Source: Epiperipatus broadwayi (taxonomy: Eukaryota > Onychophora > Udeonychophora > Euonychophora > Peripatidae). Taken from it: a DNA stretch of 64,000 nucleotides. The stretch lies in assembly GCA_028023455.1 (NCBI GenBank), contig JAQFVV010006238.1, forward strand, positions 3,480,572 through 3,544,571. The letters are read 5' to 3'. The notes below the pieces were generated by a model. It saw nothing but the letters and a program-made list of their open reading frames with translations, had not been told where the DNA came from and did no database searches. Numbering within the stretch: the stretch's first letter is position 1; each line of letters starts with the position of its first letter. A program made the translations under genes and the position numbers. Positions 54,901 to 57,027 of the stretch are shown in pieces.

Positions 54901-55190
54901 ATAATATTATCTACAATAAATGTAAAATTGCAAAAAGGTTCACATATAATCAAACTAAATAATTAGAACTGAAAATTCTACATTGTGACACTTTCATATA
55001 AAATTTGATTTAGTTCTTTTATTAAAATAATATTGAATAAATAAAAATTAGTTTCATTCAAAGAATGAAAAAACAGGTCCGATAATTTATACATTAAAAT
55101 GACACTTTTTTTGGTACTTACGGATAATTCAACCGATGACGTATTTGACTTACCGATTTCCCTTCCGGTAGACATCGACGTTTTTTGCAT
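3812..55190 (-). CDS. CCDC134: CCDC134 orthologue, six coding exons (whole gene model)
   Basis: Coiled-coil domain-containing protein 134, a small secretory-pathway protein. In vertebrates it is described as ER-resident or secreted and linked to MAPK signalling and GRP94-dependent folding; that role is family knowledge, not visible here. Joining 55122-55190, 46317-46469, 38516-38600, 18956-19134, 14504-14575 and 3812-3916 on the minus strand gives one open frame of about 220 residues; the human protein has 229. Visible family matches: QHKRAEQLQAV, ENIAFFGDILLHLPEI, LLINWCITLANES, TAQELDLIEKEPDYVNPYK, and a lysine-rich tail ending KGPRLSGSRHSEL. A short hydrophobic stretch (VFLFALMVFS) near residue 24 fits a signal peptide core. 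The C-terminal HSEL resembles a KDEL-type ER retrieval signal. Every internal junction is GT-AG and phase-consistent. Introns are about 8.7, 7.7, 19.4, 4.4 and 10.6 kb. Exons 2-6 are secure; exon 1 is inferred. Confidence 0.9.
3917..6915. other. Intron 5, distal part: AT-rich with two GC-richer islands
   Basis: Mostly featureless AT-rich intron. Two stretches stand out by composition. At 4890-5090 there is a small hairpin, GGCTAT...ATAGCC, around 4927-4950, and a short open frame on the plus strand from 4926. At 5740-5950 there is a strong hairpin, described separately. Neither can be tied to a known gene. Confidence 0.4.
5826..5858. other. Strong GC-rich hairpin in intron 5
   Basis: CCAG, a five-base bulge, GGGTGTC, a six-base loop, then GACACCC and CTGG form a nested stem of 7 plus 4 base pairs. 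It sits inside a GC-rich island (about 5740-5950) in otherwise AT-rich DNA. The 80-codon frame across it (5705-5947) has no recognisable homology. It could be part of an old repeat or a structured RNA. Confidence 0.4.
6917..7023 (+). repeat. tRNA-Gly-like SINE, copy 1
   Basis: A tRNA-like body with an A box (GCTGAGAGGTCATCG) and a degraded B box (GAGTTCGCGTCC), starting GTCAAGCGTTG and ending in ATGACATATG plus an A run. It shares its layout with the copies at 18580, 52226, 57262 and 63143. It carries an insertion in the anticodon-arm region. Confidence 0.7.
7024..7540. other. AT-rich intron, nothing recognised
   Basis: It contains a 17-base T run (about 7211-7227) and short shadow frames only. 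Confidence 0.4.
7541..8093 (+). pseudogene. Penelope-like element fragment 1 (GIY-YIG end)
   Basis: Frameshifted remains of the C-terminal endonuclease region of a Penelope-like retroelement. In order: HITLPYIPKVANYLVKNL (the segment before the nuclease), VVYKITCPQ, then in another frame CGATYYGETQ, which is the Tyr-Gly-Glu-Thr core of GIY-YIG. Finally a 75-codon open frame (7866-8093) contains HCFEPSNAKIMCSERN, IKEAYCIVNN and INRQDT, the usual end of this domain. The RT part is absent or unrecognisable upstream. Unlike the three other copies, it is not followed by the tRNA-like module. Confidence 0.75.
8094..8779. other. AT-rich intron, nothing recognised
   Basis: Only short unrelated frames and simple sequence. 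Confidence 0.35.
8780..8912 (+). repeat. tRNA-derived SINE (TTATGAATTCC family), copy 1
   Basis: tRNA-like body GCAGTAGGAGAATGACGG with a B-box-like GCTTGGATCGTACCC, followed by the family tail CTTATGAATTCCCAA. The same layout occurs at 16597, 44980 and, on the minus strand, at 22443, 60205 and 60480. Confidence 0.55.
8925..9586. repeat. Two direct copies of a ~80 bp repeat
   Basis: AAGCTTTGTAGAATA, ACCTCAGRCCRGTTTCTGCT and CCTCAGTGARGTRCAAGGAT occur in the same order at 8925-9000 and 9500-9586. An inverted copy forms the centre of the palindrome at 9797-10043. The DNA between the two copies (9001-9499) is AT-rich without a recognisable gene. Confidence 0.7.
9797..10043. repeat. Foldback element, arms about 100 bp
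   Basis: AAGTCAGATGTCACATGACT at the left end returns as the complement of AGTCATGTGACATTTTACTT at the right. Inner arms (ACAAATGTTATATATAGAGC and its complement) continue inward to a centre that matches the repeat at 8925 and 9500. Related ends appear near 17120. It looks like a non-autonomous foldback or MITE. Confidence 0.75.
10044..10934. other. AT-rich intron, nothing recognised
   Basis: No gene, RNA or clear repeat was recognised. Some words near 10500-10570 resemble the repeat family that begins at 10935. Confidence 0.3.
10935..11760. repeat. Composite inverted-repeat family (GTAGTGTAATTTTCACTAC), copy 1
   Basis: Left unit 10935-11375, second unit 11400-11600, and an inverted end at 11655-11700 (AGTGTAGTGAAAATTACGCT). 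Internal words shared with other copies: AGCACTCATCAGTTGGCC, GTGCCCTCACAACTTTGACA and TTATTAGACTAGAGCTTATC. The region 21890-22400 is the reverse-complement counterpart and 53698-54090 is a compact palindromic version. There is no coding capacity; this is a non-autonomous element. Confidence 0.7.
11985..12780 (+). pseudogene. Possible Tc1-like transposase relic
   Basis: Two weak matches in the right order: LSDLTKVQIIGLNPKD near 11998-12042, like the N-terminal helix-turn-helix start of Tc1 transposases, and SIEPLWTILNDD near 12601-12636, like the NPIENLW segment near their third catalytic residue. The spacing is about 60 codons short of the family norm and the middle is unreadable. The 72-codon frame at 12025-12243 is part of it. 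I treat this as tentative. Confidence 0.3.
13080..13275 (-). repeat. Solo tRNA-like/hairpin module (Penelope tail family), copy 1
   Basis: On the minus strand: A-box-like CCCTAGTTGGTTAGCAAG, a degraded B box, then CCTGAATAAGAGAAAAGG, ATAATACCATTTGAAACAGG and the T/A-rich tail TTTAAATAAAATTTGAAT. This is the module that follows Penelope-like copies 2, 3 and 4, here without any Penelope coding sequence. Confidence 0.7.
13276..14503. other. AT-rich intron with one ancient repeat
   Basis: A stretch at 13925-14095 (words CACACTTCCTGTCATAATTC and CATTCATTGGTTCAGAGATG) is related to 25945-26020 and 26560-26690. Its 72-codon frame (13875-14093) has no homology I recognise. Confidence 0.4.
13441..13470 (+). 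other. Isolated hammerhead-like core motif
   Basis: TTGAAGATGACTG, an A-rich loop, then CAGTCGAAAC: the same GACTG/CAGTC stem between a TGAAGA-type box and GAAAC as in the hairpin element at 17847. No inverted partner was found beside it. Confidence 0.35.
14504..14575 (-). CDS. CCDC134: CCDC134 exon 5 (24 codons)
   Basis: Acceptor TTAATAG, donor GTTAGA, phase 0 on both sides. It encodes TAQELDLIEKEPDYVNPYK then EEFIK, matching human MAQELGISEKDSNFQNPFK. Exon 4 ends just where this human segment begins, which supports the order. Confidence 0.93.
14960..15860 (-). pseudogene. Decayed LINE fragment (RT to C-terminus)
   Basis: The minus strand gives YANNCALFASS followed by KNHLQNVLNVLSAICKDL in one frame (15576-15815), the RT catalytic YADD box with both aspartates changed to asparagine. 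Next come VNQFKYLGSFINRM near 15530, then LCWIEHVKSMSNGSLSKRMF and ILKKCNVSCFHWEDM near 15200-15050, typical of the C-terminal part of several LINE clades. It is a different lineage from the adjoining RTE fragment. Confidence 0.7.
16000..16580 (-). pseudogene. RTE LINE 3' end, copy 2
   Basis: The ATCATCATCATCATC tail at 16002 is the complement of the (GATGAT)n 3' end, followed by a minus-strand relative of the copy at 58634-59283. The 143-codon plus-strand frame here is only the antisense shadow, matched by an equal shadow at 58853-59287. It is 5'-truncated near 16575. Confidence 0.8.
16597..16705 (+). repeat. tRNA-derived SINE (TTATGAATTCC family), copy 2
   Basis: GCAGTAGCTAGAGTATCCGA, CTTGAGATCGGGAAG, the B-box-like AGAATTGATTCTGGC, then TCTTATGAATTCCCGAGCAA and a 12-base T run. 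It is the best-preserved tRNA-like body of the family; the anticodon arm resembles a tRNA-Ser or Leu type. Confidence 0.65.
16840..17080. repeat. Homopolymer-rich low-complexity block
   Basis: Runs of A, T and a C run of about 16 (16861-16876) alternate with short odd segments for about 240 bases. The pattern differs from all surrounding simple sequence and may mark poor consensus quality or a collapsed repeat. Confidence 0.6.
17847..18032. mobile_element. Hairpin MITE, TA-flanked, with hammerhead-like core
   Basis: Arms of about 83 bp (ends CAATTTATTCAAACC and GGATAAATTG) pair almost completely and the element is bounded by TA on both sides, as for Tc1/mariner-type MITEs. The centre, on the minus strand, reads CTGAAGAAGACTG, CAAGT, CAGTCGAAACG. 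The element at 43408-43573 has the same ends and core. Confidence 0.75.
18033..18579. other. AT-rich intron 4, nothing recognised
   Basis: No gene or clear repeat was seen. Confidence 0.35.
18580..18677 (+). repeat. tRNA-Gly-like SINE, copy 2
   Basis: GCATTAGTGGTCGAGTGGTC (A box), GCTGCCTTACAAGCAG anticodon arm, B-box-like GGGGTTCGCTTCC, then CAATGCTTTGACACATG and an A run. The acceptor-stem ends (AAGCATT and AATGCTT) still pair. Confidence 0.75.
18956..19134 (-). CDS. CCDC134: CCDC134 exon 4 (core conserved exon)
   Basis: The most conserved exon. After AATTGCAG it reads LANVLENIAFFGDILLHLPE, then ITHRIHQSNKEGQLLINW and CITLANESNFLDATTQKL. It aligns with the human block containing ENTAFFGDVVLRFPRI and NLLIRWGISFCNQTGVF. 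The length is 179 nt (2 + 59 codons), with donor GTAGGT in phase 0. This exon identified the gene. Confidence 0.95.
19135..19930. other. Start of intron 3, AT-rich
   Basis: Only TA repeats (19424-19438 and 19910-19927) and no recognisable feature. Confidence 0.35.
20123..20212. repeat. Hairpin repeat with GCGCCACT motif
   Basis: CAAAACTCTCCATAATGCCA at the left pairs with TGAAGAGTTTTG at the right, around TCCCATGATTACACTGGCTT. Related sequence occurs at 45185-45292 (opposite orientation, joined to a LINE) and 51392-51485. Confidence 0.6.
21073..21336. mobile_element. Hairpin MITE, TA-flanked, with hammerhead-like core
   Basis: Arms of about 90 bp (ends TGATCTATG and CATAGATGA) are flanked by TA on both sides. 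The right arm carries CTGAAGAAGATTGC, TGGA, GCAATCGAAACTG. The stem sequence differs from the 17847 element but still pairs. The interior is TA-rich. Confidence 0.75.
21891..22410. repeat. Composite inverted-repeat family, copy 2
   Basis: Two units, each with GTGAAAATTACACTA followed by GAAATATT. Between them lie GTCAGAGTTGTGAGGGCAAC and GCCAACTGATGACTGCTGGT, the reverse complement of the order at 10935-11700. Confidence 0.7.
22443..22505 (-). repeat. tRNA-derived SINE (TTATGAATTCC family), partial
   Basis: Complement of GAAATTCATAAGAAG and AGATCAGAATCAACCC: the tail and B-box part of the family only. Confidence 0.45.
22506..25259. other. AT-rich intron 3, little recognised
   Basis: A stretch near 23875-23960 (CATGCCATCAAGTCAACACT...CCTATGAAT) resembles a word often seen in animal repeats, but I cannot place it in a family. 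Nothing else could be supported. Confidence 0.3.
25260..25800 (-). pseudogene. RTE LINE 3' end, diverged copy 3
   Basis: It begins CACCATCATTATTA (decayed repeat tail) and keeps CACATGTGGTTTCTTTC, CAATCTCTTGGGATC and AGTGTCCAAGTCTCAG, in the same order as the complement of 58634-59283. Plus-strand frames here are antisense shadows. Confidence 0.65.
25801..28100. other. AT-rich intron 3 with a split ancient repeat
   Basis: 25945-26020 and 26560-26690 correspond to the two halves of the repeat at 13925-14095, separated here by about 540 bases. The frames at 26232-26426, 26940-27125 and 27588-27773 have no recognisable homology. Confidence 0.3.
28818..31261 (+). pseudogene. hAT transposon, ZBED5-like transposase, disrupted
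   Basis: Pieces of a hAT transposase of the kind related to vertebrate ZBED5, spread over three frames. KYDETFLQFGFT and LKRHFESKHP (zinc-finger-like N-terminus) lie at 28900-29070. The catalytic-domain segment CTDGVKAMTDEN near 29620, HCLIHREALAAKKLATKLN and LLLHAKIRWMSR (30260) follow. The C-terminal dimerisation region has FWIGTRTEF and NVLLPFSVIYLCEMTFSAL (30825-30935). The 3' end has a hAT-type terminus, complement CAGTGCTTCTTAAAC, ending at 31261 and followed by ATATAAAG. A 5' boundary near 28109 is possible (GATATAAA, then AGTTGGGGTCACG) but not proven. Stops, shifts and a palindromic insertion make it inactive. Confidence 0.8.
29840..30167. mobile_element. Near-perfect 328 bp palindromic MITE inside the hAT element
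   Basis: Two 151-base arms (29840-29990 and 30017-30167) around a 26-base loop. The ends are CGATAGAATGACAGCC and its complement, with TA on both sides. I found one mismatch between the arms. It interrupts the hAT reading frame between FTNLYDRM and the segment leading to LLLHAKIRW. TTACAAATCTTT occurs on both sides, at 29827-29838 and near 30209. Confidence 0.8.
31262..33137. other. AT-rich intron 3, nothing recognised
   Basis: It contains C-rich homopolymer tracts at about 31371-31378 and 32528-32540. The 61-codon frame at 31346 has no homology. Confidence 0.35.
33138..33412 (-). pseudogene. RTE LINE 3' end, copy 4
   Basis: ATCATCATCATCATCAACCA followed by the complement of the terminal ~260 bases of the 58634-59283 copy, which it matches well up to TTCAATGAGG. 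It is strongly 5'-truncated. Confidence 0.8.
33413..37382. other. AT-rich intron 3, possible diverged element at 35.2-37.4 kb
   Basis: Mostly featureless. Inverted sub-terminal similarity (AGTTCGCACAGATGG near 35570, complement of CTCATCTGTGCGACTTT near 37217) and loosely matching ends near 35215 and 37370 suggest one old element. A small hairpin, GGGATTGAA...TTCAATCCC, lies at 36809-36839. No coding sequence was recognised. Confidence 0.3.
37383..37610. mobile_element. Foldback element, ends TTTTGATGGTAAA
   Basis: Left arm TTTTGATGGTAAACTCC and CTTTTCTTGATTAAACTCA; the right arm is the complement, ending GGACTTTACCATCAAAA. Arms are about 90 bp with a diverged centre. No coding capacity. Confidence 0.7.
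37611..38044. other. AT-rich intron 3, nothing recognised
   Basis: No supported feature. Confidence 0.3.
38045..38240 (-). repeat. Solo tRNA-like/hairpin module, copy 2
   Basis: On the minus strand it carries AGGATTATACCACTTGAAAC, then TACTAAGCTGTGGGC and the T/A tail. It is head to head with the plus-strand copy that follows. Confidence 0.65.
38241..38460 (+). repeat. Solo tRNA-like/hairpin module, copy 3
   Basis: AACATCTGAAAAAGAGAGGC, AATAATACCACTAGAAATG, TATATTAATCTGTGCAGC and the tail TTTGAATTTG. With the previous copy it forms an inverted pair about 415 bp long, 56 bp downstream of exon 3. Confidence 0.65.
38516..38600 (-). CDS. CCDC134: CCDC134 exon 3 (28 codons plus 1 base)
   Basis: Acceptor TTTTTAG, donor GTATTG. 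It encodes VLKKAKVHLEQSGFLPGSSF followed by PTEKSLRE and one extra base, so it ends in phase 1. It follows exon 2 in phase 0 and completes a Val codon with the TT that opens exon 4. It aligns with the less conserved human linker that ends in PQDEKLKDAF. On its own it would be hard to recognise; the matching phases on both sides make it convincing. Confidence 0.88.
38601..40769. other. AT-rich intron 2, nothing recognised
   Basis: Simple sequence and unrelated short frames only. Confidence 0.35.
40770..40985 (-). repeat. tRNA-like/hairpin module joined to Penelope-like copy 2
   Basis: On the minus strand: GCTTAGTTGGTTTC (A-box-like), CTGGTTCAATTCCCTGG (B box), CCAGCAACACCTGAAGAGG, ATAATACCCCTCAAAATT and the tail TTTAAATAAAATTTGAAT. 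It begins where the Penelope nuclease sequence ends. Confidence 0.75.
40986..41925 (-). pseudogene. Penelope-like element copy 2
   Basis: Minus strand, many stops. RT part: GMVLNISLLISNMGELET and HWKALLQHSG (41840-41740). The thumb/linker has VHFLEVLSTIFTDSK and SNHDR-like words near 41580. Then IRTAFQIHV, and a GIY-YIG-like KIIYKVPYEYGRKYISETRC (41290-41230). This is the order expected for a Penelope-like retroelement: RT, then GIY-YIG endonuclease. Confidence 0.75.
41955..42005. repeat. Palindrome joining two head-to-head Penelope-like copies
   Basis: CAATAGACAATGCTTCATCA pairs with TGATGAAGTATTGTCTATTG across a 12-base loop. The flanking DNA on both sides is Penelope RT sequence reading outward, so this is the junction of a large inverted duplication. 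Confidence 0.7.
42006..43106 (+). pseudogene. Penelope-like element copy 3
   Basis: Plus strand: LLLQISNIYKLETALINI and HGEALLQTFWMHINNI (RT), IEFTTESDS, RKYLTYTSNHDRNTKNEVIL (linker, 42450-42500), AGIVDKLKKICNQYNIRTAF (42670-42730), CIYKICK and later a nuclease-tail-like segment with SLINIALKNKGKIYEIS near 43040-43085. The RT catalytic region is damaged (FYxVDILVV where FxYVDDxxxx is expected). It is followed at once by the tRNA-like module. Confidence 0.8.
43107..43330 (+). repeat. tRNA-like/hairpin module joined to Penelope-like copy 3
   Basis: TAGCCTAGTTGGTTAGAACC (A box), TTGATTTGATTCCC (B box), ACCAGAAGAAGAGAG, GTTATATACTAATCTGTATG, then AACAGTTGAAAG and TTTAAATAAAATTTGAAT. A full-length copy of about 220 bp. 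Confidence 0.8.
43408..43573. mobile_element. Hairpin MITE, same family as 17847
   Basis: The ends CAATTTATCCCATC and GGATAAATTG match the 17847-18032 element. The core reads CTGCAGAAGACTGC...CAATTGAAAT, a more decayed form. Confidence 0.7.
43574..44129. other. AT-rich intron 2, nothing recognised
   Basis: The 61-codon frame at 43828 has no homology. Confidence 0.3.
44130..44290 (-). repeat. Solo tRNA-like/hairpin module, copy 4 (partial)
   Basis: On the minus strand: B-box-like GCGAGTTCAACTTC, CTCCAACACCTGAAGAAG and AATAATACTACTTGAAACG; the tail is missing. Confidence 0.6.
44980..45085 (+). repeat. tRNA-derived SINE (TTATGAATTCC family), copy 3
   Basis: GCAGTTGTAAACTATCGGAC, GATTGTAAGG and the B-box-like AGATCAATTCCAATTCTG, ending near AACAATAAACCC. 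Between 44291 and 44979 I see only AT-rich intron. Confidence 0.55.
45185..45888 (+). mobile_element. Chimeric LINE insertion with 18 bp target duplication
   Basis: The insertion is bounded by CATCTGTATGTTTGAAGT at 45167-45184 and again at 45889-45906. It starts with about 108 bases of the hairpin repeat known from 20123-20290 and switches near 45293 to the 3' part of a LINE: KEWDKRIDLLIKNGELERW, ESKKSLNIYRNKQNIRCEL and a CKLCKE zinc-knuckle-like segment. It ends in GGAGAAGCCACAGTACATCA. The LINE part is homologous to 62260-62855. Only a 116-codon piece is open (45174-45524). Confidence 0.75.
45907..46316. other. Microsatellites in intron 2
   Basis: A (GT)n run at about 45941-45953 and a (CA)n run at about 46055-46073; otherwise AT-rich. 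Confidence 0.6.
46317..46469 (-). CDS. CCDC134: CCDC134 exon 2 (51 codons)
   Basis: It is preceded by a strong polypyrimidine tract and TTATTCAG and followed by GTAAAA; both junctions are phase 0. It opens with VFLFALMVFS, probably the signal peptide core, then LFQHKRAEQLQAVKSI and KQYKMISLILNKIFE. The last two align with the human segment around FEVKRREQLLALKNL and QQYKILDVMLKGLFK. The helical, charged character matches the start of the family's conserved domain. Confidence 0.92.
46965..47284 (-). repeat. tRNA-like/hairpin module, internally duplicated, joined to Penelope-like copy 4
   Basis: On the minus strand the order is TTAGTTAGAACATT, a B box (AGGTTCGATTCCATGC), a first hairpin (AATATCTCTTAAAAT), a second B box (CGGTTCGATTACCACG), then CTGAAGAAGAAAGGAGAG, TAATATCTCTCGAAATGG and the tail. 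The B-box-plus-hairpin part is present twice in tandem. The second hairpin has a perfect GAGAG/CTCTC stem. Confidence 0.75.
47285..47880 (-). pseudogene. Penelope-like element copy 4 (linker and GIY-YIG)
   Basis: Minus-strand frame 47669-47866 reads ITYKNGYPSAGIKKTL, KIADKLMKICNQYNTRIAF and QSHTTL, as in copy 3. It continues with CIYAKMYIDKINRPIEKQLQ, EHKLM and a degraded nuclease tail. The RT part is missing at the right end. Confidence 0.78.
47905..48065. repeat. Inverted repeat, arms about 28 bp
   Basis: TTCTAATCCAATTTAAATAA at 47915 pairs with TTATTTAAATTGGATTAGAA at 48038-48057. Confidence 0.6.
48066..51197. other. AT-rich intron 1, one doubtful LINE trace
   Basis: Between 48610 and 49200 the plus strand gives broken words such as ERSKWMSENIVIIANRKK and RPPIQRHPQ that recall the spacer between endonuclease and RT of some LINEs. 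There are too many stops to assign a family. The rest shows nothing. Confidence 0.3.
51198..51760. mobile_element. Foldback element with hammerhead-like cores and an internal hairpin repeat
   Basis: Left arm (TTTTTATTCAATTATATGAC...AAGTCTTCTTCAG) and right arm (CTGAAGAAGACTTCTGGACA, GTTGAAACTG, AATTGAATAAAAG) pair over about 100 bases. The 350-base interior includes a copy of the GCGC hairpin repeat (51392-51485). Confidence 0.65.
51761..52225. other. AT-rich intron 1, nothing recognised
   Basis: The 74-codon frame at 51778 has no homology. Confidence 0.3.
52226..52310 (+). repeat. tRNA-Gly(UCC)-like SINE, copy 3
   Basis: GCATTGGTGGTCTAGCGGTT, AGCATAGCTGCCTTCCAAGC (loop with anticodon TCC) and a damaged B box, ending CAACGCTTTGAC. 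It is close to tRNA-Gly(UCC) but the B box and acceptor pairing are broken, so it is not a functional gene. Confidence 0.75.
52311..53697. other. AT-rich intron 1 with long A runs
   Basis: Several A or T homopolymers (52800-52810, 52954-52964, 53136-53149, 53160-53173). Short frames near 52616-52926 are not recognisable. Confidence 0.3.
53698..54090. mobile_element. Composite inverted-repeat family, palindromic copy 3
   Basis: The left arm starts GAATAATATTTCTGTAGTTT and runs about 130 bp; the right arm is its diverged complement, ending AACTACAGAAATATTATG. The centre carries CTGATGGGTGCTGATTCAGC, shared with 11100 and 22150. Confidence 0.75.
54091..55117. other. Intron 1 next to exon 1
   Basis: AT-rich. 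A repeated phrase (CTTAATGAATATTACTTA, followed by GTAATCA) occurs at 54433 and 54766. No gene was recognised. Confidence 0.35.
55122..55190 (-). CDS. CCDC134: CCDC134 exon 1 (start codon, 23 codons), inferred
   Basis: The ATG is at 55188-55190. The frame reads MQKTSMSTGREIG... and ends in VELS before a consensus donor GTAAGT (complement of 55116-55121). This junction is phase 0, as exon 2 requires. A second GTAAGT about 33 bases nearer the start would leave phase 1 and does not fit exon 2. I chose this exon for its phase, donor and position; no protein homology supports these 23 residues. The ATG at codon 6 is an alternative start. The last 24 coding bases plus the first 4 intron bases recur exactly, inverted, at 56737-56764. 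Confidence 0.55.
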
Positions 55191-55196
55191 GACAAC

Positions 55197-55210
55197 GTTG
55201 TCATGGCAAC
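55197..55210. promoter_or_regulatory. X-box-like (RFX) site beside the start codon
   Basis: GTTGTCATGGCAAC fits the X-box consensus GTHNYY-AT-RRNAAC at every position. It lies 6 bases upstream of the proposed CCDC134 ATG and overlaps a longer palindrome around 55188-55210. RFX sites are known from ciliary gene promoters; CCDC134 is not an established ciliary gene, so a role here is inference. No clear TATA box is seen upstream. Confidence 0.45.
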
Positions 55211-55370
55211 AAAGTGACTGGCGTGATTAATCCATCAGAGAGTCAATTTTTTTTTTTTTCACCCGTGAGATTTAAAATTCGGAGAGAGGTTTGGAAAATT
55301 TTTTGATTTTTCTGTCTATTGTGATTTTGCTATTCACGGCATCACAGTTACTTTTTTGAGCTGTAAATTC

Positions 55371-56130
55371 GGGTAAAGTGTTTTATTTATCTGTTTATTT
55401 TAAATTTGCAAAAATTTTTTGTTAATATTTCTACAATTCTCAAACTTACATTGAATTACGTTTAATGTGTAAATAATTTATTCCGGTAAAGTGTTTTTTA
55501 TTTATCTGTTTATTTTAAATTTACAAAAAGTTTTTGTTAATATTTCTACAATTCTGAAACTTACATTGAATTACGTTTAATGTGTAAATAATTTATTCTC
55601 CGGTAAAGTGTTTTTTATTTATCTGTTTATTTTAAATTTACAAAAATTTTTAGTTAATATTTCTACAATTCTGAAACTTACATTGAATTACGTTTAATGT
55701 GTAAATAATTTTCAATAATTTTTTAAAACAAATTTGGAATATACATTACCAAATGCATGTGATAACAAGGACGCCATTAATGCCAGATTCGCATTAATTC
55801 GGGTAAAGTGTTTTATTTGTTTATTTTAAATTTACAAAAACTTTTTGTTAATATTTCTACATTACGTTTTTAATGTGTAAATAATTTGAAATAATTTTTT
55901 AAATCAATTTTGCAATATGCAGTACGTTTTTAAAATTACCAAATGCATGTAAAAGTACGGCGTTTTCTGGACGCCATTAATACCAGATTTGCATTAGATC
56001 GCGTCTTTTTTATTTAGGTGTTTATTTAAAATTTACAAAAAGTTTTTGTTAATATTTCTACAATTCTCAAACTTATTTACAAAAAATATTTGTTAATATT
56101 TCTACAATTCTCAAACTTACATTGAATTAC
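55371..56130. repeat. Tandem repeat, period about 113-117 bp
   Basis: GGTAAAGTGTTTT, TTATTTATCTGTTTATTTTA, TGTTAATATTTCTACAATTC and TTACATTGAATTACGTTTAA recur starting at 55371, 55484 and 55601, with shortened units near 55800 and 56010. The interrupting pieces at 55740-55800 and 55925-55995 are themselves repeats of each other (GACGCCATTAATRCCAGATT). Confidence 0.8.
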
Positions 56131-56169
56131 GTTTTAATTTTATTTTTAATTTCTGAATTATATCATACA

Positions 56170-56459
56170 GCTATGAGAGTAATACAATGTCTGATATACA
56201 TGTACGCCGAGCCTGTGGCTCGACAAAAACATCCGGAGGCCCCCCCGCCAATTCCAGCGCTACATGCTGCTGTGTTTTAAAATTGAGAATAAAATTTTTT
56301 TTCGTCATCGGCAATTATAAAAATTACCGCTATGAGAGTAATACAATGTCTGATATAAGTGTACACCGAGCCTGCGGCTCGACAAAAACATCCGGAGGCC
56401 CCCCCGCCAATTCAAGCGCTATGCGCTGCTGTATTTTAAAATTGAGAATAATATTTTGA
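56170..56459. repeat. Two direct copies of a GC-rich 159 bp unit
   Basis: GCTATGAGAGTAATACAATG opens both units (56170 and 56329). Each contains CGAGCCTGYGGCTCGAC (itself palindromic), ACATCCGGAGGC and a C7 run. The 90-codon frame across them is a consequence of the duplication and has no known homologue. Confidence 0.75.
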
Positions 56460-56562
56460 CGCATGCGTGTACATTTTTTAAATTTTTTTTGTATTTTTTT
56501 TAGTATTTGCCTGACCTGCGTCAGATATTTTTCATTTTTGAATATTTTTTAGCATGTGACCT

Positions 56563-56760
56563 GGATAATTCAACCGATGACGTATTACCCTGAAGGCATA
56601 GCAGTCTAATCTTGCGATTTTTAACGTACCGTGTTCACGTGATCTGCGGACACATTTTAGCGATTACATGTGTCCGCAGATCACTTGGAGACGTTATCTT
56701 AAAAATCGCAACATCAGACTGGTATGCCTTCAGGGTAATACGTCATCGGTTGAATTATCC
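56563..56760. repeat. 198 bp palindrome with CCDC134 exon 1-like ends
   Basis: Arms of about 90 bp: GGATAATTCAACCGATGACG at the left, its complement at the right, and an inner stem GTGATCTGCGGACAC/GTGTCCGCAGATCAC. The loop is about 16 bases. Confidence 0.8.
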
Positions 56761-57027
56761 GTAACAACCCTTTTTTTGCTCTAGTGCTGGCTGTTTTTGA
56801 AGCATATTATGTCACATTTAATTGATACTAAAATGAAAATGAAAAAAAAAAAAAATCAGTAAAAAATTTAGTGTGTATGATATATATATTGCAAAGTATT
56901 CTTTGTAATTGTGCAAAAAGAGAAAATCATAACGTAAGTTGGCTATGTAGTTCAGTAGATAATATTCTCTCTTAATAATTTTTATCCTTTTAATTTATTA
57001 TACATAATACCACTAGATGGCACTACC

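Larger units (their letters stand above)
55118..56764. mobile_element. Candidate transposon bounded by 28 bp inverted termini, containing CCDC134 exon 1
   Basis: The 28 bases starting TTACGGATAATTCAAC at 55118-55145 recur exactly as the complement at 56737-56764. Between them lie the proposed exon 1 and X-box, a block of ~115 bp tandem repeats, a duplicated 159 bp GC-rich unit and a 198 bp palindrome. No target duplication is evident and no transposase is present. The alternative is that a separate palindromic MITE (56563-56764) merely shares its end with a solo terminus at 55118. Confidence 0.45.

Noticed and set aside
55149-55190. Shorter version of CCDC134 exon 1 using the first GTAAGT
   Set aside because: It would end in phase 1, while exon 2 needs phase 0, so the joined frame would break.
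56187-56459. 90-codon frame with a repeated MSDI...RACGSTKTSGGPPANSS segment
   Set aside because: The frame stays open only because a 159 bp GC-rich unit is duplicated. No homology, splice context or codon signature supports coding.
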